Of a DNA stretch of 64,000 bases, positions 36,675 through 44,617 are shown piece by piece. Every line of letters starts with the position of its first letter. The first letter of the stretch is position 1. The position numbers and the translations under genes were made by a program. Source of the stretch: Pseudomonas helleri (GTDB lineage: Bacteria > Pseudomonadota > Gammaproteobacteria > Pseudomonadales > Pseudomonadaceae); assembly GCF_009600315.1 (NCBI RefSeq), contig NZ_WIWC01000010.1:62001-126000 (forward strand), given 5' to 3'. A model generated the notes under the pieces. The model was not told the origin of the DNA and ran no database searches. It saw only the letters and a program-made list of their open reading frames with translations.

Positions 36675-37832
36675 TTATTGACGACGACCTAGAATATTCA
36701 CCACCAGGCGATCCACCCACCCCCAAATCCTCTGCTTGACTCGTCCCCAAAGCGGCCTTGATTGCCAGGCTTGCAAAGTAATTGGCTGGCTTTGACTAAA
36801 ATCGTTCATAAAACTGACGACCACGGCCTGCGTCAACACAGGATCAAGTGCTTCCAGGTTGGCCTCAAGGTTAAAGCGCAAATTCCAATGGTCGAAATTG
36901 CAAGACCCCAAGCTGACCCAGTCGTCGATAAGGACCATTTTCAGATGCATAAAACACGGCTGATATTCATAAATTTGTACGCCTGACTTAAGCAGTCGCG
37001 GGTAATACCTGTGGCCCGCGTAACGTACAGACGGATGATCCGTGCGTGGACCGGTCAATAACAGCCGCACATCCACCCCTCGACTTGCCGCACGCCGTAG
37101 AGAACGGCGCACACCCCACGTAGGCAAAAAATAAGGGGTCGCCAACCAGATGCGCTCCTTTGCACCATTGATTGCCTGTATTAACGATTGCAGGATATCG
37201 CGGTGTTGATGAGCATCGGCATAGGTCACACGCCCCATGCCCTCTCGTTCCCGAGGTGTGCTCGGCAACCGCGGCAACCCGAAGTGAGTGGCTGGCCGCC
37301 AGGCCTTACGACTTATATTGGCGCGCCATTGACGATCAAACAGCATTTGCCAGTCTTGAACCAAGGGCCCCGTGATCGCGACCATTACCTCATGCCACTG
37401 GCAAGAATTGTCATCCGGCTGCCAGAATTCATCGGTAACGCCTGTGCCACCGACCACCGCCAATTGCTGGTCTACCAGCAACAACTTGCGATGATCGCGG
37501 TAAAGGTTGTTCACCCCTCGACGCCAGCTCAGCGGATTGTAGAAACGCAGCTCTACACCCGCGTCCGTCAAGCGACGACGCAGCCCAATGGTAAAAGCCA
37601 GGCAGCCATAGCCATCAAACAAGCAGCGCACTCGAACTTCACGCCGGGCGGCTTGCTCCAGCGCCTGAACAATGGCTTCTGCGCAACGACCTGCCTCAAC
37701 CAGATACAACTCCAGGTCAACGTGTGCTTGCGCCTGCTCTATAGCCGCTAACATTCGAGGGAAAAATTCAGACCCGTCAATCAGCAATTCAAACTGATTG
37801 GCACTGCGCCACGGGAACACTGCGCCCGCCAT
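36675..37832 (-). CDS. clsB: Cardiolipin synthase ClsB-like phospholipase D protein
   Basis: Phospholipase D superfamily enzyme of 385 residues with both HKD motifs (HRKLLLVD in the first half, HLKMVLID in the second), as in ClsB, which joins phosphatidyl groups to make cardiolipin. It lacks the N-terminal membrane segments of ClsA; the segment before residue 50 is short and amphipathic. Its start lies one base from the stop of yceI, so the two are co-transcribed. Confidence 0.87.
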   Translation of the reverse strand: MAGAVFPWRSANQFELLIDGSEFFPRMLAAIEQAQAHVDLELYLVEAGRCAEAIVQALEQAARREVRVRCLFDGYGCLAFTIGLRRRLTDAGVELRFYNPLSWRRGVNNLYRDHRKLLLVDQQLAVVGGTGVTDEFWQPDDNSCQWHEVMVAITGPLVQDWQMLFDRQWRANISRKAWRPATHFGLPRLPSTPREREGMGRVTYADAHQHRDILQSLIQAINGAKERIWLATPYFLPTWGVRRSLRRAASRGVDVRLLLTGPRTDHPSVRYAGHRYYPRLLKSGVQIYEYQPCFMHLKMVLIDDWVSLGSCNFDHWNLRFNLEANLEALDPVLTQAVVVSFMNDFSQSQPITLQAWQSRPLWGRVKQRIWGWVDRLVVNILGRRQ

Positions 37833-37833
37833 G

Positions 37834-38424
37834 TCAGCGTGCCGTGAAAATCAGCACCGCACCCACCGGTACCGAAAAACTGATTGCCGACAAACCGGCT
37901 AATTTGCGCAAGGTTTCAAGCTCTGGTTGTAAACCAAAATCTTCAGCCTGAAGCATCAACGGCTCAAGGGTCACCACTTGAAAGCGGCGCTCATCAAGAC
38001 GGGTAGCCAGCAATTGGGCTTCATAGGTGTGTTGTTTGCCTCGCAAGCTGACCGTGACAGGGAGATGCAACTCCAGTTGCGCCCCGTTGGCCAAGTCATT
38101 GATCGGCTGCAAATCAATCTGTGCGGTGATCTGTGCTTCCGGGAAATGCTTGAAATCAAATAACACGTCGCGCATACGCTCATCGCGCAAAGGCACTGCG
38201 CTATTGACCGAATCCATTTCGATACGCAATTGCGCACGGCCATTGCGCTCCACTTTGCCGTGTAACACCAGAAAACGATGGATATTCGACACATTCGCAT
38301 TGTGCGTTGTAATGAAAGAAAGCCGCGACGACTCTCCATCAAGGTACCAGTTGGCCTGGGCCGACAAGCTCACACCGAGCGACAGCAACATGGCACACAC
38401 AGAAGACAGGAGCGTTTTGAACAT
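37834..38424 (-). CDS. YceI family periplasmic protein
   Basis: A 196-residue secreted protein with a signal peptide ending at SAQA and a lipocalin-like YceI domain that binds isoprenoid-type lipids in family members. WYLDGESSRLSFITTHN and the later FGLQPELETLRKLAGLSAISF are typical. A role in lipid or quinone handling is suggested by the family and by the neighbour clsB but is not shown. It is divergent from olsBA across 248 bases. Confidence 0.85.
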   Translation of the reverse strand: MFKTLLSSVCAMLLSLGVSLSAQANWYLDGESSRLSFITTHNANVSNIHRFLVLHGKVERNGRAQLRIEMDSVNSAVPLRDERMRDVLFDFKHFPEAQITAQIDLQPINDLANGAQLELHLPVTVSLRGKQHTYEAQLLATRLDERRFQVVTLEPLMLQAEDFGLQPELETLRKLAGLSAISFSVPVGAVLIFTAR

Positions 38425-38549
38425 AAAAACTCATTGGCAGTTGAACGTGAGCGAACATTACCCTGAGATCACAGTATGGGCAGGTTTTTCTTACACGTCC
38501 CTATGACGCTGATGCCGACCCACAGTTCCACCTGTAACCCGCGTAACCC

Positions 38550-38578
38550 CTGTCATACAAGCGTCATCCCGCCGTCAT
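38550..38578 (+). promoter_or_regulatory. Pho box with three tandem half-sites upstream of olsBA
   Basis: CTGTCAT (38550-38556), GCGTCAT (38561-38567) and CCGTCAT (38572-38578) repeat with exact 11-base spacing, the layout of PhoB half-sites (consensus CTGTCAT). CTGTAAC at 38532-38538 may be a further half-site. PhoB control of ornithine-lipid genes under phosphate limitation is established in Pseudomonas. Confidence 0.85.
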
Positions 38579-38672
38579 GCTGATGACATTGCGCCTGCCT
38601 AGCTTGAAGTTGCATACCTCAGTTGTTTGGCAGAAACCCAAAGCGGGCAAAAAGCCTGCACGGAGATTCGCA

Positions 38673-39428
38673 ATGTCTCAGACCGCCCATATACGCGCTT
38701 CGTCCCCAGAACGACGCTTGCAGGCAGAACGCCTGACCACCTCCCACGCTGTGCGTGAGGCTCAAGCCCTGCGCTTTCGTGTATTCAGTGGAGAGTTGAA
38801 GGCGACACTTAAAAGCGCCGTGTCTGGGCTGGACATCGACGCTTACGACGCTTATTGCACGCATATCGGTGTGCGCGACCTCAATAGCGGCCAATTAGTT
38901 GCCACTACCCGGTTGTTGAATCATGAAGCCGCACAGAGGGTGGGCCACTTTTACAGTGAGCAAGAGTTCAGCCTGAACGGTCTTGCCCACTTAAAAGGGC
39001 CGGTGCTAGAGATTGGTCGAACCTGTGTCGATCCTGCTTACCGCAATGGTGGCACCATCGCCGTGCTCTGGGGGGAACTGGCAGAAGTCCTCAACCAGGG
39101 TGACTATCACTACCTGATGGGTTGCGCCAGCATCCCGATGCAGGACGGTGGCCTGCAGGCCCAAGCCATCATGCAACGACTGCGCGAGCGGTATTTATGC
39201 ACTGAGCATTTACACGCACAGCCGAAAAAACCGTTGCCGCCCTTGGACATACCGGCCAACGTCATCACCGAAATGCCGCCCTTACTCAAAGCCTATATGC
39301 GATTGGGCGCCAAGATTTGCGGCGAGCCCTGCTGGGATGAAGATTTCCAGGTCGCCGATGTATTTATTCTGCTCAAACGTGATGAGCTGTGCCCGCGTTA
39401 TGCGCGTCATTTCAAGGCGGCGATGTAA
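38673..39428 (+). CDS. olsB: L-ornithine N-alpha-acyltransferase OlsB
   Basis: GNAT-type enzyme that puts a 3-hydroxy fatty acyl group on ornithine, the first step of ornithine-lipid synthesis. The 251 residues include the OlsB/hemolysin-like core: [22 protein letters not shown], then [22 protein letters not shown] and [12 protein letters not shown]. The ATG at 38673 follows GGAG; earlier in-frame starts lie within the promoter. Its stop overlaps the olsA start by one base (TAATG). The Pho box lies 95 bases upstream. Confidence 0.92.
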   Translation: MSQTAHIRASSPERRLQAERLTTSHAVREAQALRFRVFSGELKATLKSAVSGLDIDAYDAYCTHIGVRDLNSGQLVATTRLLNHEAAQRVGHFYSEQEFSLNGLAHLKGPVLEIGRTCVDPAYRNGGTIAVLWGELAEVLNQGDYHYLMGCASIPMQDGGLQAQAIMQRLRERYLCTEHLHAQPKKPLPPLDIPANVITEMPPLLKAYMRLGAKICGEPCWDEDFQVADVFILLKRDELCPRYARHFKAAM

Positions 39429-40228
39429 TGAACCGCCTGCGTCAATACACTCGGCTAGCACGCGTCCTGGGCGTTGTGCTCATGGGATTGGGCATGGCCT
39501 GCCTGTTTGGGCTGCTGGCGCATGTGCGACCGAGCAAGACGCCAGCTCTGCGGCAACGGTGGACACAGTACTTTATGACTCGCCTGAGCAATGCCCTACC
39601 CTTTCGCATCACAGTCGTGGGCGAACGGCCAGCCACCCCCATGTTATGGGTCAGCAACCACGTTTCGTGGACCGACATTGCGCTGCTCGGGCAACTCACT
39701 CCCCTGTCTTTTTTATCCAAGGCAGAAGTGCGCGCATGGCCCGTGGCTGGCTGGCTGGCTGCAAAGGCCGGGTGCCTTTTTATTCGCAGAGGTGCGGGCG
39801 AAAGTCATCACGTACGCGATCAGATGAGGCACCACCTGCAACAACAGCTTCCCCTACTGATGTTCCCCGAAGGTACTACCACCGACGGGCGCTCGGTACG
39901 CACGTTTCATGGTCGATTGTTGTCGGCAGCCATTGAAAGTCACGTGCAGATACAACCTGTGGCCATTCGCTATTTACGTAATGGCGAGACTGATCGGGTT
40001 GCCCCGTTTATAGGTGATGACAATTTGCTTTCGCATTTGTTGCGGTTGTTCGCCCACCATCAGGCCGACGTGGAAATCCATCTGCTTGAACCGATCGACT
40101 GCCATCAACAATCCCGAACAGAGCTCGCTCATAGGGCACAGGGAGTGATTAAACAGGCTTTAATCGGATCGGCAACAGCCTGTACCAACGAGTCTCAGGG
40201 TGATGACCTTAGCCTTCAGAATGCTTAA
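39428..40228 (+). CDS. olsA: Lyso-ornithine lipid O-acyltransferase OlsA
   Basis: PlsC-family acyltransferase (266 residues) that adds the second acyl chain to lyso-ornithine lipid. After an N-terminal membrane helix (about 12-33) the four acyltransferase blocks are present: catalytic NHVSWTD (HX4D), FIRRGAGES, FPEGTTTDG and VQPVAIRY. Pairing with olsB makes the olsA role more likely than phosphatidic acid synthesis. The gene end overlaps the convergent acpH by 20 bases. Confidence 0.9.
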   Translation: MNRLRQYTRLARVLGVVLMGLGMACLFGLLAHVRPSKTPALRQRWTQYFMTRLSNALPFRITVVGERPATPMLWVSNHVSWTDIALLGQLTPLSFLSKAEVRAWPVAGWLAAKAGCLFIRRGAGESHHVRDQMRHHLQQQLPLLMFPEGTTTDGRSVRTFHGRLLSAAIESHVQIQPVAIRYLRNGETDRVAPFIGDDNLLSHLLRLFAHHQADVEIHLLEPIDCHQQSRTELAHRAQGVIKQALIGSATACTNESQGDDLSLQNA

Positions 40229-40838
40229 AAGATGAGCCTGCGTCACCAGCAGGCTCACTTCCACCGATCAACCGAGAGGCGGAAAACGCCTGCAATTGCG
40301 GATAAAACGCTCGGAAATCCTCACTGAGAGGTTCATACAAAACCCGCAAATCCTGCATAGCCCCCGCCAGTTCTTCAGGCTTCGACAGACGCCGCGCAAT
40401 CCCGTTGAACACTCGCTCCAGTATCGAAAACTGCCGATACGAACCGAGCCAGTCATGCGCAGCCATATGCGGCGCGATTGCAGCCAGGCGATTGGGCAAT
40501 TGCGGTTGTGCCTCTAGCACTCGGTAAAAGCCGGATGTAAAACGCTCTAAAGGGACCTCGGCGTACAACGTCCAGTCCCGCGCCAGGCAATGATCGAAAA
40601 AAACATCCAGCACAATGCCCGCATAACGTCGGCGGGTATGGTTAAAGCGCGACAGGGATCGATCGACCAAGGGATGGGCGTCAGTAAATACATCAATGCT
40701 GCGGTGCAGCTGTATCGCTGACTCAATGACAGGGCTGTACTCACCTTGTAGCCGGCCTTTGACGAAGTCGCCATAGAGGCTACCGAGCAATTCTTCTGGC
40801 CGCTGGCCGCCGAGGTGCAGATGTGCGAGATAATTCAT
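40209..40838 (-). CDS. acpH: Acyl-carrier-protein phosphodiesterase AcpH
   Basis: Removes the 4'-phosphopantetheine arm from acyl carrier protein. The 209 residues begin MNYLAHLHLGG and contain the metal-ligand motifs GSLYGDFVKG and IQLHRSIDVFTDAHP of the HD-like AcpH family. It converges on olsA and is divergent from the ArsR gene; the operator-like repeats in between are closer to the ArsR gene. Confidence 0.9.
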   Translation of the reverse strand: MNYLAHLHLGGQRPEELLGSLYGDFVKGRLQGEYSPVIESAIQLHRSIDVFTDAHPLVDRSLSRFNHTRRRYAGIVLDVFFDHCLARDWTLYAEVPLERFTSGFYRVLEAQPQLPNRLAAIAPHMAAHDWLGSYRQFSILERVFNGIARRLSKPEELAGAMQDLRVLYEPLSEDFRAFYPQLQAFSASRLIGGSEPAGDAGSSFKHSEG

Positions 40839-40864
40839 GCCGCGCAGTTTAGCACTGCCACTCC

Positions 40865-40969
40865 AATATCGTTATAACCCGATATACCGATTCGAGCTGA
40901 CCTCAGAACGATTTCATATTTGTATATCGCGATATAACGATTTAAAGTTCGCCTCATCGCGATATAACG
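40865..40969. promoter_or_regulatory. Cluster of ATATCGCGATATA-type operator repeats
   Basis: The 150-base spacer between acpH and the ArsR gene contains the perfect palindrome TATATCGCGATATA at 40923-40936, the related GCGATATAACG at 40959-40969, and AATATCGTTATAACCCGATA from 40865. All share the unit CGATATAAC. They are the natural binding sites for the adjacent ArsR-type regulator and would control arsR-MFS-xenB and perhaps acpH. Confidence 0.65.
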
Positions 40970-40994
40970 CTGCACTTCATTGAGCACTGCCACC

Positions 40995-41297
40995 ATGCCG
41001 ATCGACCTCGACGAAATAATAAAAGCGCTGGCACACCCAGTACGCCGAGAAATCATCCGTTTATTGAAAGACCCAAAGACCGAGTTTCCCGACCAGCATC
41101 ACAGCACCGAGCACGGTGTCTGCGCCGGGCAATTCGACCAACGTTTCGGTCTGTCGCAATCCACCGTCTCAGCCCACCTCGCCACTCTGCAACGCGCTGG
41201 CTTGATCAGCAGCCAAAAAGTTGGCCAGTGGCATTTTTTCAAACGTAACGAGGACACCATTCGTGCATTCCTCGCCACATTGAGCCAAGAGCTTTAA
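40995..41297 (+). CDS. ArsR family transcriptional regulator
   Basis: A 100-residue winged-helix repressor: MPIDLDEIIKALAHPVRREIIRLL at the N terminus, then the recognition helix FGLSQSTVSAHLATLQRAGLIS. The metal-binding ELCVCDL motif of classical ArsR/SmtB proteins is absent; only one Cys (GVCAGQ) lies in the loop before the HTH. It probably senses something other than arsenic, perhaps a redox or electrophilic signal, in line with the neighbour xenB. Start ATG at 40995; TTG at 40980 is the alternative. The MFS gene starts 11 bases later. Confidence 0.88.
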   Translation: MPIDLDEIIKALAHPVRREIIRLLKDPKTEFPDQHHSTEHGVCAGQFDQRFGLSQSTVSAHLATLQRAGLISSQKVGQWHFFKRNEDTIRAFLATLSQEL

Positions 41298-41308
41298 CAA
41301 GGACAACC

Positions 41309-42475
41309 ATGCCTCTCTCGCTACTCATTCTAGCGCTCAGCGCCTTCGCTATCGGTACCACCGAATTCGTCATCATGGGTTTACTGCCCGATGTCGCAGC
41401 TGATCTTGGCGTCTCCATCCCCGGCGCGGGCTGGCTGGTGACCGGTTATGCGCTGGGCGTAGCGATCGGTGCTCCATTCATGGCACTGGCCACTGCAAAA
41501 CTGCCGCGCAAGGCTGCTCTGGTTGCCTTGATGGTGATTTTCATCATTGGCAACCTGCTCTGCGCACTGGCCAGTGATTACAACGTGCTGATGTTTGCAC
41601 GCGTAGTCACAGCACTGTGCCACGGTGCGTTTTTCGGTATTGGTTCCGTGGTCGCTGCTGGCCTGGTGCCCGTCAACAAACGCGCTTCCGCAGTGGCTTT
41701 GATGTTTACCGGCCTGACCTTGGCCAACGTATTGGGCGTGCCGCTGGGCACTGCGCTGGGGCAAGCCGCTGGCTGGCGATCGACCTTCTTTGCAGTGACC
41801 GTTATTGGTGTTGTCGCGCTAATCGGCCTGATCCGTTTTTTGCCCGCCAAACGCGACGAAGAGAAGCTCGACATGCGTGCCGAATTGGCGGCACTCAAGG
41901 GGGCTGGTATCTGGCTTTCGCTGAGTATGACCGCATTGTTTTCGGCGTCGATGTTCACCCTGTTCACTTACGTCGCCCCCTTGCTTGGCGATGTGACAGG
42001 GGTGTCGCCCAAAGGCGTGACCTGGACGTTGCTGTTGATTGGGCTGGGCCTGACCGTGGGTAACATTATCGGCGGCAAGCTGGCTGACAAACGTTTGGCC
42101 GCCACGCTGATCGGCGTCTTTATCGCAATGGCAGTCATTTCAACCGTATTGAGCTGGACCGCCGTTGCGGTGATCCCGACCGAGATCACGCTGTTCCTCT
42201 GGGCGACAGCATCGTTTGCTGCCGTGCCGGCCCTGCAGGTGAACGTTGTGACCTTCGGCAAAGCCGCGCCCAACCTGGTCTCAACCCTGAACATTGGCGC
42301 CTTCAACATTGGCAACGCACTGGGTGCCTGGGTTGGGGGCAGCGTCATTGCCCACGGCTTTGGCCTCACCAGCGTGCCACTCGCCGCGGCTGCCCTGGCA
42401 GTGCTCGCGCTGCTGATCACACTGATTACATTTCGCCAGACCGGTAACCCCGAGCTGGCAACTGCCACACATTGA
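41309..42475 (+). CDS. MFS efflux transporter, DHA1/AraJ type
   Basis: A 388-residue, twelve-helix major facilitator. The N terminus with GTTEFVIMGLLPDVAADLGVS and the A-loop RKAALVALMV are typical of the AraJ/YdhP-type DHA1 exporters of drugs or sugars. Substrate not readable. It stands between the ArsR regulator and xenB, 20 bases before the latter, so the three form one transcription unit. Confidence 0.88.
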   Translation: MPLSLLILALSAFAIGTTEFVIMGLLPDVAADLGVSIPGAGWLVTGYALGVAIGAPFMALATAKLPRKAALVALMVIFIIGNLLCALASDYNVLMFARVVTALCHGAFFGIGSVVAAGLVPVNKRASAVALMFTGLTLANVLGVPLGTALGQAAGWRSTFFAVTVIGVVALIGLIRFLPAKRDEEKLDMRAELAALKGAGIWLSLSMTALFSASMFTLFTYVAPLLGDVTGVSPKGVTWTLLLIGLGLTVGNIIGGKLADKRLAATLIGVFIAMAVISTVLSWTAVAVIPTEITLFLWATASFAAVPALQVNVVTFGKAAPNLVSTLNIGAFNIGNALGAWVGGSVIAHGFGLTSVPLAAAALAVLALLITLITFRQTGNPELATATH

Positions 42476-42495
42476 CTCTTGAGAGGGCTGCATAA

Positions 42496-43545
42496 ATGAC
42501 CACGATTTTCGATCCGATCAAGCTGGGCGACCTTGAGCTGCCCAACCGTATCATCATGGCGCCGTTGACCCGTTGCCGCGCCGATGAAGGACGCGTACCC
42601 AATGCGCTGATGGCGGAGTATTACGTCCAACGCGCATCTGCCGGGCTGATCCTGAGCGAAGCCACTTCGGTAACGCCAATGGGCGTCGGCTACCCGGATA
42701 CACCCGGCATCTGGTCTGACGATCAGGTACGCGGCTGGACCAACATTACCAAGGCCATTCATGCTGCTGGCGGCCGCATCATGATGCAGCTGTGGCACGT
42801 GGGCCGGATCTCGCACCCGATGTATCTGAATGGTGAAGCACCTGTAGCACCGAGCGCCATTGCGGCCAAGGGCCATGTCAGCCTGGTTCGCCCGATGGCC
42901 GATTTCCCTGTCCCGCGCGCTCTGGAAACCGCCGAAATAGCCGAGATTGTGGAGGCTTATCGCACAGGCGCCGAAAACGCCAAAGCGGCAGGATTTGACG
43001 GCGTGGAAATTCATGGCGCCAACGGCTACTTGCTTGATCAGTTCCTGCAAAGCAGCACCAACAAGCGTACAGATCAATACGGAGGCAGCCTGGAAAATCG
43101 CGCACGTCTGCTGCTGGAAGTCACCGATGCCGCCATTGAAGTCTGGGGCGCAGGTCGGGTTGGCGTGCACCTGTCGCCACGTGCCGACTTGCACGACATG
43201 GGCGATGACAATCTGGCAGAAACCTTCAGCTATGTGGCCAGTGAATTAGGCAAACGCGGGATCGCATTTATTTGCTCGCGCGAAAAAGAAGGGCCCGATA
43301 GCCTTGGCCCACAACTCAAAGCCGCTTTTGGCGGGCCTTACATCATTAATGAGAAGTTCACCAAAGAAAGCGCAAATGCTTGGCTAGCGTCGGGCAAAGC
43401 GGACGCTGTTGCGTTTGGTGTACCTTTTATCGCCAACCCTGACTTGCCTGCACGCTTGAAAGCCGATGCTCCTCTCAACGAGGCGCATCCTGAAACGTTT
43501 TATGCCAAAGGCCCAGTCGGTTATATCGACTATCCAATGTTGTAA
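42496..43545 (+). CDS. xenB: Ene-reductase of the old yellow enzyme family (XenB-like)
   Basis: FMN enzyme that reduces activated alkenes and nitro compounds with NAD(P)H. The 349 residues closely resemble P. fluorescens XenB: APLTRCRADEGRVPN, HVGRISHP, HGANGYLLDQFLQ with the substrate-binding His-Asn pair, and the C terminus GPVGYIDYP. It is the last gene of the ArsR-MFS unit, and its terminator follows at 43592-43625. The grouping suggests efflux plus reduction of an electrophilic compound sensed by ArsR; that is inference. Confidence 0.93.
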   Translation: MTTIFDPIKLGDLELPNRIIMAPLTRCRADEGRVPNALMAEYYVQRASAGLILSEATSVTPMGVGYPDTPGIWSDDQVRGWTNITKAIHAAGGRIMMQLWHVGRISHPMYLNGEAPVAPSAIAAKGHVSLVRPMADFPVPRALETAEIAEIVEAYRTGAENAKAAGFDGVEIHGANGYLLDQFLQSSTNKRTDQYGGSLENRARLLLEVTDAAIEVWGAGRVGVHLSPRADLHDMGDDNLAETFSYVASELGKRGIAFICSREKEGPDSLGPQLKAAFGGPYIINEKFTKESANAWLASGKADAVAFGVPFIANPDLPARLKADAPLNEAHPETFYAKGPVGYIDYPML

Positions 43546-43591
43546 AGAGCCATAGAGTCGAGATCAGAGCGTTTCTGAACGCGCTTAACGC

Positions 43592-43625
43592 AAAACGCCC
43601 AAGGTTTTAGCCTTGGGCGTTTTGC
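43592..43625 (+). terminator. Terminator of xenB
   Basis: AAAACGCCCAAGG at 43592-43604 pairs with CCTTGGGCGTTTT at 43611-43623 across TTTTAG, giving a stem with its own T-run. It is followed within 20 bases by the rsmZ terminator, facing it from the other strand. Confidence 0.9.
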
Positions 43626-43637
43626 TTTAATTCTGGT

Positions 43638-43767
43638 AAAAAAAGGGGCGGTTTGACCCGCCCACATTTTTTCCCTAGTCCCTTTTTTCCTTTTCATCAT
43701 CCTGATGAATCGCGTCCTGCGATGTCCTCTGACGTTCATCCTTGAGCGCCGTATCAATCCGTCGACA
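43638..43767 (-). ncRNA. rsmZ: Regulatory small RNA RsmZ
   Basis: Read on the minus strand from TGTCGACGGATTG (start near 43767), about 130 bases long, with eight GGA motifs (ACGGATT, AAGGATG, GAGGACA, CAGGACG, CAGGATG, AAGGAAA, GGGAC, GGGAA) and a terminal hairpin GGGCGG/CCGCCC with T-run 43638-43644. The sequence strongly resembles P. fluorescens RsmZ, which sequesters the translational repressor RsmA/CsrA. -10 TATCTT lies just upstream; a GacA site stands about 180 bases upstream. The usual rsmZ neighbour rpoS is nearby. It explains why this stretch has no gene. Confidence 0.93.
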
Positions 43768-43938
43768 CAGTTAAGATATTAGAGTTTTATAAAATTGGCG
43801 CAAGCGCATCAATGACAGGTTTTTATTAACGATCACTCATTTATAAAAAATAAAACCCTTTTAATTCAATAAGATAAAACTCCAAATATCTAAACAATAT
43901 CTTTATGACGCTTTTTTAAGCTCTTCACTTACAGCAGA

Positions 43939-43956
43939 TGTAAGCAAAGGCTTACA
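43939..43956 (-). promoter_or_regulatory. GacA upstream activating sequence of rsmZ
   Basis: TGTAAGCAAAGGCTTACA, a perfect match to the GacA site TGTAAG-N6-CTTACA, centred about 180 bases upstream of the predicted rsmZ start. The DNA between 43780 and 43930 is very AT-rich, which fits the MvaT/MvaU silencing known for rsmZ in P. aeruginosa. The remaining part up to 44268 has no convincing gene. Confidence 0.92.
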
Positions 43957-44268
43957 TCCTACGACAGCAAAGGCCCGCTTAGCGCAACATCCGCTATGGC
44001 CTCGCAATTGAAGAAGGCCAACCCAGAGCCACAGAGCAATGCCCAGAGTCTGCACAAGGGATTATTACTGTTTCTCCAACATTGCATTCCAGTCTTAGGG
44101 ATTTATCCACAACGCCATCAGCCTAAAATGGACACAGCTTCCAAACAAAGCCACGAAACGCCAGCTTGTCAGGGTTTCAGCAAACCACCCACCCACGTTT
44201 CGTAGTGCCTTCGGCCTAATTACCTTCGACTGAAGACGTCATTCGTTTGCACCGTTGGGACTTGGATA

Positions 44269-44520
44269 ATGAACCTGTTTAAAACGTTGGTTGTCGCTTC
44301 TTTTTTGATGATGGGCAGTCAAGTAGCCTTTGCCGAGCAACCCGCAGCCGAGCAATACACGTACGGTTCTCATCTGGACATCGCCAAAGTGATACACATG
44401 GATCCCGTTCCTGACGATGTCTGCGGTGTGGTTTCCCTGCAAATGACTTACCTTGACCACCAAGGGCAGGAGCACATCATGCAATACAGCGCGATGGGCA
44501 ACGGCTGTTCAAATAACTAG
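44269..44520 (+). CDS. DUF2790 family periplasmic protein
   Basis: An 83-residue secreted protein: signal peptide ending at AFA (residue 22), then a single DUF2790 domain with YTYGSHLDIAKVIHM, VPDDVCGVVSLQMTYLDHQG and a final cysteine (GNGCSNN). The two Cys residues are likely to form a disulfide. Function is unknown. It lies between rsmZ and rpoS, an unusual place, and converges on rpoS across the terminator at 44554-44584. Confidence 0.85.
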   Translation: MNLFKTLVVASFLMMGSQVAFAEQPAAEQYTYGSHLDIAKVIHMDPVPDDVCGVVSLQMTYLDHQGQEHIMQYSAMGNGCSNN

Positions 44521-44553
44521 AACCGGGTCCCAACGATAATATCGAGCATAAAA

Positions 44554-44584
44554 AAATGCCCTGAGCCGTAAGCCCAGGGCATTT
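44554..44584 (-). terminator. Terminator of rpoS
   Basis: AAATGCCCTG at 44554-44563 pairs perfectly with CAGGGCATTT at 44575-44584. On the minus strand a seven-T run follows the stem, so it works best for rpoS; it may also slow read-through from the DUF2790 gene. Confidence 0.88.
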
Positions 44585-44617
44585 CAGTCAAATCTCAGTC
44601 ATATCAAAAAAGCGGTA

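Noticed and set aside
43530..43757. 75-codon frame on the minus strand behind xenB
   Set aside because: It covers rsmZ and its terminator and runs into the xenB end; the basic, low-complexity product and lack of a ribosome site show that it is a chance frame within an RNA gene.
43996..44205. 69-codon plus-strand frame before the DUF2790 gene
   Set aside because: No ribosome site, no recognisable motif, and a composition typical of non-coding DNA; nothing supports translation.
44521..44617. fdxA ferredoxin gene next to rpoS
   Set aside because: It is expected here by comparison with other Pseudomonas, but no cysteine-rich ferredoxin frame exists between 43546 and 44617.
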